The notes under the pieces were generated by a model. It did no database searches and had not been told where the DNA came from. It saw only the letters and a list, made by a program, of their open reading frames with translations. Below are positions 53,886 to 63,620 of a stretch of DNA of 64,000 nucleotides, piece after piece; the first letter of the stretch is position 1, and every line of letters begins with the position of its first letter. The position numbers and the translations under genes were made by a program. The stretch is from CAZWBR01 sp964632305. Its GTDB lineage: Bacteria; Bacteroidota; Bacteroidia; Bacteroidales; Prolixibacteraceae. Location of the stretch: positions 1 through 64,000 of the forward strand of contig CAZWBR010000017.1 in NCBI GenBank assembly GCA_964632305.1, written 5' to 3'.

Positions 53886-55220
53886 TTAAAACTCATCTCC
53901 GAAAGAAGAGCGCACGCACCGGAAACCGACATACGATTTGGCCGTATCCTGGTATTCGAATGTTCTTGTTCCGACTTGAATATAGTAAGTAATATCTTTC
54001 CACGATCCCCCGCGAATCACTTTCCGTTTCATAGTCGGAGCATCATCGGGCAGGGCATTGTACTCGAAATTGGGGTTCATATCATGCATAAAATTATAGG
54101 CAGACTCGTCATAAGCGGTAATGGTCCATTCGGCGACGTTACCGGCCATGTCGTATAATCCGTACCCGTTGGGCTCGTAGGAAGCGACCTTGACCGAAGC
54201 TTTGCCTCCATCGTCGCTGTAATTTCCGCGCATAGGTTTGAAGTTAGCCATAAAGCATCCGGTTTGTGAACGAGTGTAATACCCGCCCCAGGGATACATC
54301 GAGTTGTTTAATCCTCCGCGGGCGGCCAGTTCCCATTCAGCTTCGGAAGGCAGACGATAATCCTGAACCAGATAATCGCCTCTTTCGGCTAAGGAGGCAT
54401 TCTTGTAATTTGTTCTCCACATGCAGAAAGCTTTAGCTTGTTTCCAGCTAACGCCGACCACCGGATAATCGTCGAATCCGGGATGCGAGAAATACATCTT
54501 AGCCCAGGGTTCATTGTAGGAATAGGTGTAGTCCCTGATCCAAACCAGGGTATCAGGATAGATGTTCACGCCCTCACTCATCACGAAGCTGGAGCGGCTC
54601 TCGATTGGGACAACTTTACCGGCTAAATCGGTCACAGTTCCCTGATAACTCTGGGTATCGAAATTATAGGAGTTTTGTCTCCTGGCGGCTTGTTGCAGAT
54701 CAACCCAGTAATAGCTATAGTTCAGCTTACGGGTGTCAATTTCCTTTTTACCGAAGATGCGGTCATTACCCTGATAATACATAGGTTCAAGCGCTTCGCG
54801 GTAGTCGGGATCGCTCCAGTCGAGCCTGGTATCCCAGTCAATTATGGCTGGTTCGATCGTATTGCCTTTACGGTCCTCCGTGATCTGAAATTCATCAAAT
54901 TGTTCAGCAAGCATCTTCCTGGCGATCGAGTCGCGGACCCAGTACACAAACTGACGGTATTCGTTGTTGGTGATTTCGGTATCATCCATCCAGAACGACA
55001 TAAGATCGACGGTTCGGGTAGGGCTGGTAGCATTAGCGACATCCTGATCGCCCGGGCCCATATTAAAACTTTGTCCGGGGATTAAAGACATTCCCAGAGG
55101 AGCCGGTTCGAAATACTTTCCCCGCTTCTCTACCCCAATCAATTCGCCGCTACCGGAACGGTGACAACTGGAAAACAGCAGTATTGCCGCCATACTGCAA
55201 AAGAATAATATTCTCTTCAT
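53886..55220 (-). CDS. gldK: Type IX secretion lipoprotein GldK (PorK)
   Basis: 444 aa from the ATG at 55220, which places the lipobox FSSC at residue 19; the frame extends to 55265 but would overlap the porP stop and lengthen the signal peptide. A formylglycine-generating-enzyme-like fold fills the rest (WMDDTEITNNEYRQF, NGYGLYDMAGNVAEWT, VIRGGSWKDI, FRCVRS). It builds the outer-membrane-associated ring with GldN. 44 nt after porP. Confidence 0.94.
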   Translation of the reverse strand: MKRILFFCSMAAILLFSSCHRSGSGELIGVEKRGKYFEPAPLGMSLIPGQSFNMGPGDQDVANATSPTRTVDLMSFWMDDTEITNNEYRQFVYWVRDSIARKMLAEQFDEFQITEDRKGNTIEPAIIDWDTRLDWSDPDYREALEPMYYQGNDRIFGKKEIDTRKLNYSYYWVDLQQAARRQNSYNFDTQSYQGTVTDLAGKVVPIESRSSFVMSEGVNIYPDTLVWIRDYTYSYNEPWAKMYFSHPGFDDYPVVGVSWKQAKAFCMWRTNYKNASLAERGDYLVQDYRLPSEAEWELAARGGLNNSMYPWGGYYTRSQTGCFMANFKPMRGNYSDDGGKASVKVASYEPNGYGLYDMAGNVAEWTITAYDESAYNFMHDMNPNFEYNALPDDAPTMKRKVIRGGSWKDITYYIQVGTRTFEYQDTAKSYVGFRCVRSSFGDEF

Positions 55221-55264
55221 AGTTCTACTAATATATTGAGCACAACTTTCCTGATCAATAACCA

Positions 55265-56206
55265 TTATAAAAATCTTACACTTTTATATTTGTGCAATTT
55301 TCGCTTGTTAAACATTACCGAGTAAGCCACAAAGAGCTCGTGAGACCCCGAGTTATACCTTGACAAAGCAGAAGTGTTTAGGTCGTAAGAGTATCCGAAC
55401 TTTAATCCATTCTGCAACTCTGTACCCAAAAGGATTACAACAGCGTCGTTAGGTCTGTAGCTTAACCCGCCCCATAATCTCTCATCATATTGAAGAATAC
55501 AGTTCAGGTCAACCTGGTAAGTCGTTCCATCAGTTTTAAAAAAGAACGAAGGTTTCAGTTCAATCAATTTATTAACTGTTTCAACCCTATAGCCTCCAGA
55601 AAAATAATAATGTCTCTTTAAAGAATACTCCCCCTCATTCCCAAAAGAAAAGGAGGGTTGATTTAAATGGCGTAAAGACAATGCAAGATAATAGTCTTTG
55701 TGCTTATAAAAAAGTCCCAAACCAAGATCTGTCAAAATTCCGTTAGTCTCCTGTTGCGGGAGACCGGGATCAGAACTATTTATAAGATCACTACCCTCTT
55801 CCTGGAGCCATCCCGGTTTCAGATTCTTATTCATAATCCCCACCGAGACACCTGACCCAAGCATGCCTTGTCCGACCGTTGTTCGCCAGGAATAACTGAT
55901 TCCTACCGACACATTCTTCTCATAACCCGCCACGTCATTGATAAAAGAGATCCCAATTCCATCATTTTTTCCGATCAGAGGCACCGAAGCATCGGCATTA
56001 AAAACCGTCGTCTTCGGAGCACCCGGGAATCCCACCCATTGATATCTGTTTAACAACGAAGCATTTATAACATCAGAGCTGCCTGCAAAACCCGGATTGA
56101 CCGTCAAAAGGTTAAACATGTTTTGACTGAATTGCGGATCTTGCTGCGCTTTCGCAGCGAAAGTAGTAATAATTAACAAAATCCAAAATAGTTTAACACT
56201 TTTCAT
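55265..56206 (-). CDS. porP: PorP/SprF family type IX secretion outer-membrane protein
   Basis: 313 aa, signal peptide to about residue 20 (FAAKA). QQDPQFSQNMFNLLTVNPGFAGSS is the strongly conserved N-terminal start of PorP/SprF, followed by beta-barrel strands and an aromatic-rich C-terminus. First of the five-gene secretion run, directly upstream of gldK, the position of porP in Porphyromonas. Confidence 0.92.
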   Translation of the reverse strand: MKSVKLFWILLIITTFAAKAQQDPQFSQNMFNLLTVNPGFAGSSDVINASLLNRYQWVGFPGAPKTTVFNADASVPLIGKNDGIGISFINDVAGYEKNVSVGISYSWRTTVGQGMLGSGVSVGIMNKNLKPGWLQEEGSDLINSSDPGLPQQETNGILTDLGLGLFYKHKDYYLALSLRHLNQPSFSFGNEGEYSLKRHYYFSGGYRVETVNKLIELKPSFFFKTDGTTYQVDLNCILQYDERLWGGLSYRPNDAVVILLGTELQNGLKFGYSYDLNTSALSRYNSGSHELFVAYSVMFNKRKLHKYKSVRFL

Positions 56207-56292
56207 TCAAATAGTTGAAAAAACTTATCAAGTATTTTACAAAACAACTCTTTCGCATTATATTCTTAATTTCTTAAAACAGCCTGTTCAAA

Positions 56293-57420
56293 TCAGTAGC
56301 TTTTGCTAAAAAAATTCCACCACCGATCAGGAATCTCATTTCTGCAGGCCCTCTTGTAGTCCCTTTTCGAACAAGGGATCCTCAAAGGGAAAGTATCGCA
56401 ATCGGGCGAAGGCACTTCCATCCACCACCGTTTGGAAACCGGATGCTTTAAAAAAGTGATCGGCTCGGATAACCCTTCAATCGGAACCTGGTAGTGTTGA
56501 AAATCAATCGCTTCGTCGGCAGGAACCTCGTCAATACGTTTCGATACCCCGTTGATGAAATACCAGCAAAGCTGGGCCGCCATCATTCCACCAATGGAAG
56601 CGGGATCATTTTCGGGGGCATAACCGAAAAGGCCAAACCATACCGGTGAGGTGGCAATACCTGAATACCAGGCCAACTGACATGCTTCCTCCCCGCTTAA
56701 CCCGTTGGGAGAGTTACGCGATTGCCCAGGCGCCTCCGACATCTTCATCGCCCCAAAATCAAAACTTACCAGATCGGCATTACGCAACAATGGTTCAATA
56801 TCGCGAACATCATTGCGAAGCTCACCCAAAGAAATCAGATTCCCGGTGAAGCTCTCGGTCACCTCATCCCGGTTTAGTTGATTAATAAAATAGGATTGAA
56901 TCGCGATCAGATTAACCGTCGTTCTAAATGGCAGATTATTGATAAATATTTCGTCATTTGAATTGCCGTTCTCACCGTAATTATCGATCCGGTCGTCGAT
57001 CACCGCGAGAATCAGATCCTCCTTTTCAAAACCGGAGATTACCGGTACGGTGATATCCTGGCTTCCACCTAGGATGAGTAACGGAATATCCCATAGCATA
57101 AGCTCTTCAGCAACCATTTTCACAGCGGCAAAAGTGTCTGTGGCATCCTTGCCGGCTTTGATATTTCCCAAATCAACGATACGGAAATCTTCAGGGAACC
57201 CGGAGAGCATGTAGAGCTGTTGCCTTATCCGGTCGGGACCTTCAGCAAAATTGCGGCAATAGGAGGTTCTTGCTTCAGGGATACCGATAATCGCCACATC
57301 GGGAAGGTTGTGTTCATCCCATTGGTTCTGTCGTAGCTGATATCCCAATTTATCTTTCCCTCCTGAAAATTGCTTAACAACTTCCAGTTCCTGAGATGGG
57401 ATAATCAGTTCTTTTAACAT
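56293..57420 (-). CDS. Arginase/formimidoylglutamase-fold protein, probably without normal metal site
   Basis: 375 aa. The ureohydrolase fold is recognisable, but three of six metal ligands are replaced. LILGGSQDI stands for the GGDHS motif (His to Gln). AVIDDRIDNYG stands for DAHxD (His to Arg, both Asp kept). SFDFGAMKMSEAPG stands for SxDxDxxDPxxAPG (second Asp to Gly). A C-terminal extension of about 60 residues follows. Databases tend to call such proteins formimidoylglutamase. No other histidine-use genes are near; it sits between topA and porP. Probably a pseudoenzyme. Confidence 0.8.
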   Translation of the reverse strand: MLKELIIPSQELEVVKQFSGGKDKLGYQLRQNQWDEHNLPDVAIIGIPEARTSYCRNFAEGPDRIRQQLYMLSGFPEDFRIVDLGNIKAGKDATDTFAAVKMVAEELMLWDIPLLILGGSQDITVPVISGFEKEDLILAVIDDRIDNYGENGNSNDEIFINNLPFRTTVNLIAIQSYFINQLNRDEVTESFTGNLISLGELRNDVRDIEPLLRNADLVSFDFGAMKMSEAPGQSRNSPNGLSGEEACQLAWYSGIATSPVWFGLFGYAPENDPASIGGMMAAQLCWYFINGVSKRIDEVPADEAIDFQHYQVPIEGLSEPITFLKHPVSKRWWMEVPSPDCDTFPLRIPCSKRDYKRACRNEIPDRWWNFFSKSY

Positions 57421-57499
57421 CGGCTATTATTTTGGTAATAATAACTTACAAGGTAAAGAAATTTTACGGAGAAATGCAAGACAATAAATAAAACTTCGA

Positions 57500-59836
57500 T
57501 TATTTTCCCTTTCTCGCTCCTGTTTTAGGCTTCTTACTCTCTGTCTCAATCAATTGTCTGCACTCGTCGAGGGTCAGCTTCTCAATATCCACATCTTTTT
57601 TAAGCCGGATGTTCATTTTCTTGTAAGAGAGATAAGGGCCCCAACGGCCTTGAAGAACGCGGATCGCGGGATCTTCGTCATAAGTTTTTAACAGTGATTT
57701 GATCACTTTGTCGCGTCGTTCCTCGATAAGTTCAATGGCGCGGTCCAGGGTTATCGTGTAAGGATCGTCGACACCCTTTTTTAGAGAAGCGAAATTTGAT
57801 TCATGCTTTACGTAAGGGCCGAAGCGACCTAATCCGACAGAGACCTTTTTCCCTTCATACTCTCCCAAATCGCGGGGGAGATCAAAAAGTTTTATCGCCT
57901 CTTCAAGTGTAATCGTCTCAATGCTTTGCCCTTGTTTCAAACTGGCAAACGTTGGTTTTTCGTCACTTCCCTCTGCGGCTTCACCTAACTGCACAAAGGG
58001 GCCGAAGCGACCTATTTTTACAGAGACCGGTTTACCGGAGACCGGATCGTCGCCCAGGCTTCTTTGGCCGCGGGTCCGCTCCGAATTCACCAGTGCATCC
58101 TCAATCTGTCTATGGAATGGACGGTAAAAACCATCGATCATCTGGTTCCAGACCAAATTGCCTTCGGCAATCTCATCAAACTGCTTCTCAACGGAAGCTG
58201 TAAAATTATAATCGACAATCGGTTCGAAATATTTACAAAGAAAATCATTGACCACCAGGCCTATATCCGTGGGGAATAACTTCGATTTTTCAGTCCCGGT
58301 AATCTCGCTTTTTTCTTCCGTTTTGATCTTCCCGTTTTTCAACACCATCAACAGGTATTTTCTTTCTGTTCCCGGGCGATCCTCCTTCACCACATAATCG
58401 CGTTGTTGAATGGTAGTAATGGTCGGGGCATAAGTAGACGGGCGCCCAATACCCAGTTCTTCTAGCTTACGGACGAGGCTGGCCTCGTTATATCGTGCGG
58501 GTTTTTGAGTAAAACGCTGCAGGGCCTGAGCCGACTCCATCTGAAGTTGCTGGTTAAGAGTCAACGGAGGTAACAGCCCTTTTTCGTCCTCCGAAAGATT
58601 CTCATCATCGGTCGATTCCAGGTAAACCCCCAGAAAACCGTCAAACTTAAGCACCTCACCAGTAGCAACGAACTGCTCCCGCGATTTTGAAATATCTATA
58701 TTTACAGTTGTCCTCTCGATTTCGGCATCGGCCATTTGAGAGGCCAATGTTCTTTTCCAGATCAGATTATAGAGTTTTTGTTCCTGAGGGGTCCCTTCTA
58801 TTTCTTCCTGGTCGAGATAGGTGGGACGGATGGCCTCATGGGCTTCCTGAGCCCCTTTAACCCTGGTTTTATAATGCCTGATCTTAACATACTTTTCTCC
58901 ATACGAGGCCGCGATCTTCTTTTTCGCACTGTTAAGCGCCAACTCAGAGAGATTGGTCGAGTCAGTACGCATATAGGTGATAAAACCTGCCTCATATAAG
59001 CGCTGCGCCACCGACATCGTCAATCCGACGGGGAAACCAAGTTTGCGGCTGGCCTCCTGTTGAAGGGTCGAGGTGGTAAAAGGCGGAGCCGGCGATTTCT
59101 TCGCTGGCTTAACCACAATGTCACTGATCACAAAATCGGAATTACTGCAACTCTCCAGAAACGATTTGGCCTGATCGGCCGTCTCAAAACGGGTAGGACA
59201 TTCAGCCTTTATAAAGGCATTCTTTCCATTCTTTTCAGGGACCAGGAACAACGCGCTTGCTTTAATGTATGGGGTTGATACCGCATTAATGATCTCCCGC
59301 TCTCGTTCCACGATAAGCCTCACAGCAACCGATTGAACCCTACCGGCCGATAAGGATGGCTTCACCTTTTTCCACAACACCGGGGAGATTTCGAAACCGA
59401 CCAAACGGTCAAGAACACGGCGGGCCTGCTGAGCATCAACAAGATCCCTGTTAAGGCGGCGCGGCGTTTCAATGGCATTCAGAATCGCATCTTTAGTGAT
59501 CTCATGAAAGACTATACGATTGGTCTTTTCAGGATCAAGTTTCAACACCTCCATCAAATGCCAGGCGATCGCCTCTCCCTCGCGGTCCTCATCGGATGCG
59601 ATCCAGATGGTCTTGGCAGCCTTCGCCATTTTCTTCAGTTCGGCTACCACTTTCTTCTTATCATCGGAGATGATATAGTTAGGCTGATATTGATTATTTA
59701 TATCAACCCCAAAATCTTTCTTATCCAGATCCCGGATATGTCCGAAACTCGACGTAACCAAAAAATCTTTTCCCAGATATTTTTCTATCGTCTTGGCCTT
59801 CGCCGGTGACTCAACAATGACTAAATTATCGCCCAT
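57500..59836 (-). CDS. topA: DNA topoisomerase I
   Basis: 778-aa type IA topoisomerase that relaxes negative supercoils. TOPRIM at residues 1-100 (VIVESPAKAKTIEKYLG; SDEDREGE at 81-88), catalytic Tyr288 in FITYMRTDST. The C-terminus has three Toprim_C repeats (VKIGRFGPFVQLGE, VGLGRFGPYVKHES, LQGRWGPYLSYKK) in place of zinc fingers, as usual for this phylum, and a basic end (KKPKTGARKGK). Good promoter at 59878-59909. Confidence 0.97.
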   Translation of the reverse strand: MGDNLVIVESPAKAKTIEKYLGKDFLVTSSFGHIRDLDKKDFGVDINNQYQPNYIISDDKKKVVAELKKMAKAAKTIWIASDEDREGEAIAWHLMEVLKLDPEKTNRIVFHEITKDAILNAIETPRRLNRDLVDAQQARRVLDRLVGFEISPVLWKKVKPSLSAGRVQSVAVRLIVEREREIINAVSTPYIKASALFLVPEKNGKNAFIKAECPTRFETADQAKSFLESCSNSDFVISDIVVKPAKKSPAPPFTTSTLQQEASRKLGFPVGLTMSVAQRLYEAGFITYMRTDSTNLSELALNSAKKKIAASYGEKYVKIRHYKTRVKGAQEAHEAIRPTYLDQEEIEGTPQEQKLYNLIWKRTLASQMADAEIERTTVNIDISKSREQFVATGEVLKFDGFLGVYLESTDDENLSEDEKGLLPPLTLNQQLQMESAQALQRFTQKPARYNEASLVRKLEELGIGRPSTYAPTITTIQQRDYVVKEDRPGTERKYLLMVLKNGKIKTEEKSEITGTEKSKLFPTDIGLVVNDFLCKYFEPIVDYNFTASVEKQFDEIAEGNLVWNQMIDGFYRPFHRQIEDALVNSERTRGQRSLGDDPVSGKPVSVKIGRFGPFVQLGEAAEGSDEKPTFASLKQGQSIETITLEEAIKLFDLPRDLGEYEGKKVSVGLGRFGPYVKHESNFASLKKGVDDPYTITLDRAIELIEERRDKVIKSLLKTYDEDPAIRVLQGRWGPYLSYKKMNIRLKKDVDIEKLTLDECRQLIETESKKPKTGARKGK

Positions 59837-59877
59837 CCTTTTGATGATAACAGATCAGGAACCTCCTGAAATTTTTG

Positions 59878-59909
59878 CAAAGTAAAGAAAATCACTATTT
59901 AAGTTCAAA
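59878..59909 (-). promoter_or_regulatory. topA promoter
   Basis: On the minus strand TTTG (59909-59906), a 20-bp spacer and TTACTTTG (59885-59878). The -7 box differs from TAnnTTTG at its second base. Start codon 41 nt downstream. Confidence 0.6.
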
Positions 59910-60100
59910 GAATTTTGCTGAACTAAATTCCCGAGCCCCATTTAATTAATGCAAAAATAGACTATAATAAAATGAATGTCAATGGCTTATTAACACATAT
60001 TTTATTTTTGCGCAACTACTCTGGAAAAGCGAAAAGCTGAACCTACCCTGTAAGTTCCGAAACGATCGACTCCTTGACCCAGCGGATGGGCGAGGCCATT

Positions 60101-62494
60101 TTAAAACTCTATCATAATTCCCAAGGTTGGCAATAAAGTTCCCGAACTATTTCTGATTGCTTTCAGCACATACCGGTTCTCATCTTCAGGATCAGTAACC
60201 GGGACTCCGCTCGGATCGAGCACACGAACCAAGTTGTCAGCCAGGGCAGCTTTAAAATTGTAAACATTCTGAATATCGAGATAAAACATCAACGACCACC
60301 TTTTATAGAAATAGGATTTATCGACTCGTAAATCAAGTTGATGAAAAGCTTTCGCCCTTTCCCGGTTGAACCGGCTGTAATCCAAATAGGCTCTGCCCTG
60401 GGCATCCCAGGCCTCCTTTAACGAAGAACGGTCAAGATCCCAGGGGGTAAAAGGCGCCCCCCCCAGATATCTCCAACGAAAACCAAAGTCCCAGTTTTTT
60501 TTGAACGAACGGGTAGCGGTCACCGAAAAGAGGTTACGGTTATCCCAGGCGGAGGGGATATACTGTCCGGTATTATCTGAAAACTCACTCCGGACAAAAG
60601 TATAGGTGGCGACCCCGTTAAATCCCCAAAGGTCTTTAAAACGGGCCATCACTTCGACCCCGAAGGCCCGCCCTTTGCCCTCCGAAGCAACTTCCTCATC
60701 CCCGTAAACCCCGTAGTCCGCCCCTTTACTGGCCAATGAGACCGAATCATTCACCGAAAAAGGATAGTGGCTGTACTGTTTATAGAACCCTTCCACCTCT
60801 ATTTGAGTCGACGCGGTGGGACGATAATCGAATCCGGCCACAAGATGATTAACGCCAATATAGGTTAAGCCATTCTCACGATTGACCAATTGGCCTGCAT
60901 TGTTCCGGAATCCCAGGGTCGTGTAGGAGGGTAACTGCAGAAACCGTCCCGAATTAATATTGAGCGAAGCCGTTGGCGATAATCTGTAACTGGCCGAGAA
61001 TCGCGGACTGAGATTGGAGAAGAGATTACCCATCTTCTCTGAATAGCCGTTCCCGTCGGCCCTTAATCCCAGCGATAGGGTCAGCCGGTTCTCCGCAAAA
61101 TCCCTGCTGGCCTGGCCAAACAGGGCATACTTCACAAAATCAATCTCAGATTTATAATTCTGTGAATAAGGCAACGATCCGGCAAAGCTTTTTCGGAAAG
61201 TATTATTCTCATAATCGGCATACTGAAGATCAACCCCATAAATCAGCTTATAGCCTTTGTCCGAACGGTAGTTATGTTCAACCCTGAGTTTCGTCTCGGT
61301 CTCCATGGAATTATAATCAAGAATTTTATTGCCGGCCTGCTCCACATTATCACGATATTTGACCGAAGTATTGTTCAGCCGGTTTTGGCTAAGGACCAAA
61401 GTATTATTCCCTTTATCGTGAAAATGTTTCAATACGGCCCCAAACGTGTAGTTCCACTGATCATTATCGGGCAAATAACCTAATAAGTAACGTTGTTCTT
61501 CCGTCTCATCCGCCCCGGTATTCAGATCGAACTGATCGAGAGCGCCCAATCCGATGAAAGACAATTCCAGTTTATCATTCAACCTGTTTTTATACTTAAA
61601 CTGAAAATCGTTGTATGTTGGGAGAAAAGGGAGCTCAAGAGCCTTGAAAAGAAACTGCAAATAGGATCGCCGGACAGAGGCCAGGAAAGAGCTTTTCTCT
61701 GATAGTGGTCCTTCAGAAGAGAGGGCAAGGTCGGACGCTCCGACTGTTGCCCGGAATTTAACATTATCGGCATTAGCCTCCTTATGGCTAAACTCCAACA
61801 CAGAGCTCATCGCGTTGCCCCTTGAAGCCGGGAAGGCTCCGGAGAAAAAATTGACCTCCCGGATAAAATCCACATTGATCATACCTACCGGACCTCCTGA
61901 AGCTCCCTGCGTAGAGAAATGATTCAGGTTGGGAATCTCCACCCCATCGAGGTAAAAGCGGTTTTCACTGGGACCACCTCCCCTGACAATCACATCATTC
62001 CGGTAGGCCGGCGTTGACGATACGCCGGGGAATGACTGGATCACCTTGGAGATATCCCGTTTACCCCCGGGGTTTTTCTCGATCTCATCGATCCCGATCG
62101 TCCTGAGCGAATTGGGGCTCTCCTCCCTCTTCGGGAAATAGGAAGGTCGGACCGTTACCTCCTCAATATTGACATTCTCTTCTTCCATCGGAATATAAAG
62201 GGTGGCACTATTGGCCAGGGTGACCCGGAATGTTTCAGACATGTATGTCTTATACCCCACCGCGGAAACCTGTATCTGATAAAAACCGGGAACAAGCTGA
62301 CCAATCGTAAATTGCCCCTTCTCATCGCTGTTGGTCCCCACCGCACTGTTTCTTAAAACAATCGTCGCAAACTCAACCGGCTCATTATTCTTACTGTTAA
62401 AAACCCTGCCATTAATGACCCCCGTTGAGCTTTGACCAAAAAGGGACAGAAAAGAAAAAATCAAAAGGACAAATATCGCTGATTTCATTCCCAT
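60101..62494 (-). CDS. TonB-dependent receptor with CarboxypepD_reg-like domain
   Basis: 797-aa outer-membrane active transporter. Signal peptide to about residue 20 (FGQSS), a CarboxypepD_reg-like domain (about 24-110; VINGRVFNSKNNEPVEFATI), the plug (about 125-235; SFPGVSSTPAYRNDVIVRGG and FYLDGVEIPNLNHF) and a 22-strand barrel ending in LPTLGIMIEF with terminal Phe. No SusD partner, peptidase or iron-uptake gene is adjacent, so the ligand is open. Start 62494 or the second Met at 62488. Confidence 0.92.
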   Translation of the reverse strand: MGMKSAIFVLLIFSFLSLFGQSSTGVINGRVFNSKNNEPVEFATIVLRNSAVGTNSDEKGQFTIGQLVPGFYQIQVSAVGYKTYMSETFRVTLANSATLYIPMEEENVNIEEVTVRPSYFPKREESPNSLRTIGIDEIEKNPGGKRDISKVIQSFPGVSSTPAYRNDVIVRGGGPSENRFYLDGVEIPNLNHFSTQGASGGPVGMINVDFIREVNFFSGAFPASRGNAMSSVLEFSHKEANADNVKFRATVGASDLALSSEGPLSEKSSFLASVRRSYLQFLFKALELPFLPTYNDFQFKYKNRLNDKLELSFIGLGALDQFDLNTGADETEEQRYLLGYLPDNDQWNYTFGAVLKHFHDKGNNTLVLSQNRLNNTSVKYRDNVEQAGNKILDYNSMETETKLRVEHNYRSDKGYKLIYGVDLQYADYENNTFRKSFAGSLPYSQNYKSEIDFVKYALFGQASRDFAENRLTLSLGLRADGNGYSEKMGNLFSNLSPRFSASYRLSPTASLNINSGRFLQLPSYTTLGFRNNAGQLVNRENGLTYIGVNHLVAGFDYRPTASTQIEVEGFYKQYSHYPFSVNDSVSLASKGADYGVYGDEEVASEGKGRAFGVEVMARFKDLWGFNGVATYTFVRSEFSDNTGQYIPSAWDNRNLFSVTATRSFKKNWDFGFRWRYLGGAPFTPWDLDRSSLKEAWDAQGRAYLDYSRFNRERAKAFHQLDLRVDKSYFYKRWSLMFYLDIQNVYNFKAALADNLVRVLDPSGVPVTDPEDENRYVLKAIRNSSGTLLPTLGIMIEF

Positions 62495-62632
62495 TACTAT
62501 TTATATTTAAAACAGTTATGCCTGATAAACGTGAATCACGACTAAAATGTTGCAATTATGATGATTATTTTTTCGCATACACTCTTAAACACTTTAATCC
62601 TCATTTAAATCAAGGTCATGCCCGGCTTATTG

Positions 62633-62640
62633 TATCTTTG
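62633..62640 (+). promoter_or_regulatory. -7 element of the alpha/beta hydrolase gene
   Basis: TATCTTTG is an exact TAnnTTTG match 9 nt before the ATG at 62650. The transcript would be leaderless or nearly so. No good -33 element is seen. Confidence 0.5.
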
Positions 62641-62649
62641 CAAAAAAAA

Positions 62650-63459
62650 ATGCCGATGGAACTCTGTTATAATCACGCCGGAATAAACATCCATACCCGA
62701 ATCGATGGTGAGGGTATTCCGATACTGTTACTTCACAGCTATTGGGGAAGCAGTGAACTCTTCGATCCGTTGGTGAACGCACTGATTCAACAACCGTTTA
62801 AAGTCATACGTATCGATTTCCCGGGACATGGATATTCCTCCTCTCCCACCCAACCCTACACGTTTAATGAGCTTTCGGCGAGCGTCAGCTTCGTTCTTCA
62901 GCAAATCGGGATCGACAAACCGCTCCCGGTCATTGGCCATTCCATGGGAGGCTATCTCGCCATGGCTTTCACGAAGAACTATCCCCAAAAAGTGAAAGCA
63001 CTTGTCCTGATGCATTCTCCGCTTTGCAAGGCCGACGATCAGAGCATAAAACTGCGTGAACGCGAAGCCACCTTCCTGAAAAAAGGAAAAAAAGAGCTGC
63101 TGCTCCGAACCACTCTCCCGACCAATTTTGCTCCCGGCAACGAGACCCGTTTTGCAGAAGCCTTCGGGCAACTCAGCCGGATCAGCCGGCAGGTCACCCT
63201 CGAAGGAGCTTTAGCCGCAATACATGCCATCAATCATCGTGAAGATTTCAGGGAATACTTCAAATCGGCCAAACTTCCACTGTTAATCATCATCGGGCAG
63301 CACGATCGCGTTTATGATTCCGGAATGATGAGGGCCGAGGCCGTTGCCATACCTGCATCACAACATATAATCCTCTGTCAATCGGGCCACTTGGGATTTA
63401 TCGAGGAGTCCGGGGAGGTCACCAGGGCCCTCATTACTTTCCTGAGCACCTATGCCTGA
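62650..63459 (+). CDS. Alpha/beta-fold hydrolase
   Basis: 269 aa from the ATG at 62650 (62656 is also possible); the longer frame from 62425 runs back over the receptor gene on the other strand and crosses the -7 element. Nucleophile elbow GHSMGG (Ser in about residue 101), oxyanion HSYWGSS region after the first strands, late Asp in IIGQHDRVYD and His in QSGHLGFIEES complete the triad. Substrate unknown. Confidence 0.87.
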   Translation: MPMELCYNHAGINIHTRIDGEGIPILLLHSYWGSSELFDPLVNALIQQPFKVIRIDFPGHGYSSSPTQPYTFNELSASVSFVLQQIGIDKPLPVIGHSMGGYLAMAFTKNYPQKVKALVLMHSPLCKADDQSIKLREREATFLKKGKKELLLRTTLPTNFAPGNETRFAEAFGQLSRISRQVTLEGALAAIHAINHREDFREYFKSAKLPLLIIIGQHDRVYDSGMMRAEAVAIPASQHIILCQSGHLGFIEESGEVTRALITFLSTYA

Positions 63460-63534
63460 AAAGATAAATAAAAGTGACATAAGTCACCCAACCTCCTTAG
63501 AAACAATTTAAATTGCAGAATTCGCCTGAATCAT

Positions 63535-63566
63535 GTTGTAAAGCATCTTTTCAAGACCTAATTTTG
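63535..63566 (+). promoter_or_regulatory. sdhC promoter
   Basis: GTTG (63535-63538), a 20-bp spacer and TAATTTTG (63559-63566) match the Bacteroidota consensus with one -33 mismatch. Leader of about 48 nt to the ATG at 63621. Confidence 0.65.
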
Positions 63567-63620
63567 TGTAAAATTTACAAATAGCTTTTATTGCAAAATA
63601 ATTATTAAAATCAAGTACTT

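Noticed and set aside
60003..60010. TATTTTTG on the plus strand in the topA-receptor gap, possibly a small RNA promoter
   Set aside because: There is no -33 element at the right distance, no hairpin terminator downstream and no gene on that strand for 2.6 kb.
62425..62649. N-terminal extension of the alpha/beta hydrolase
   Set aside because: It overlaps the receptor gene on the other strand, adds 75 residues foreign to the fold and crosses the likely promoter.
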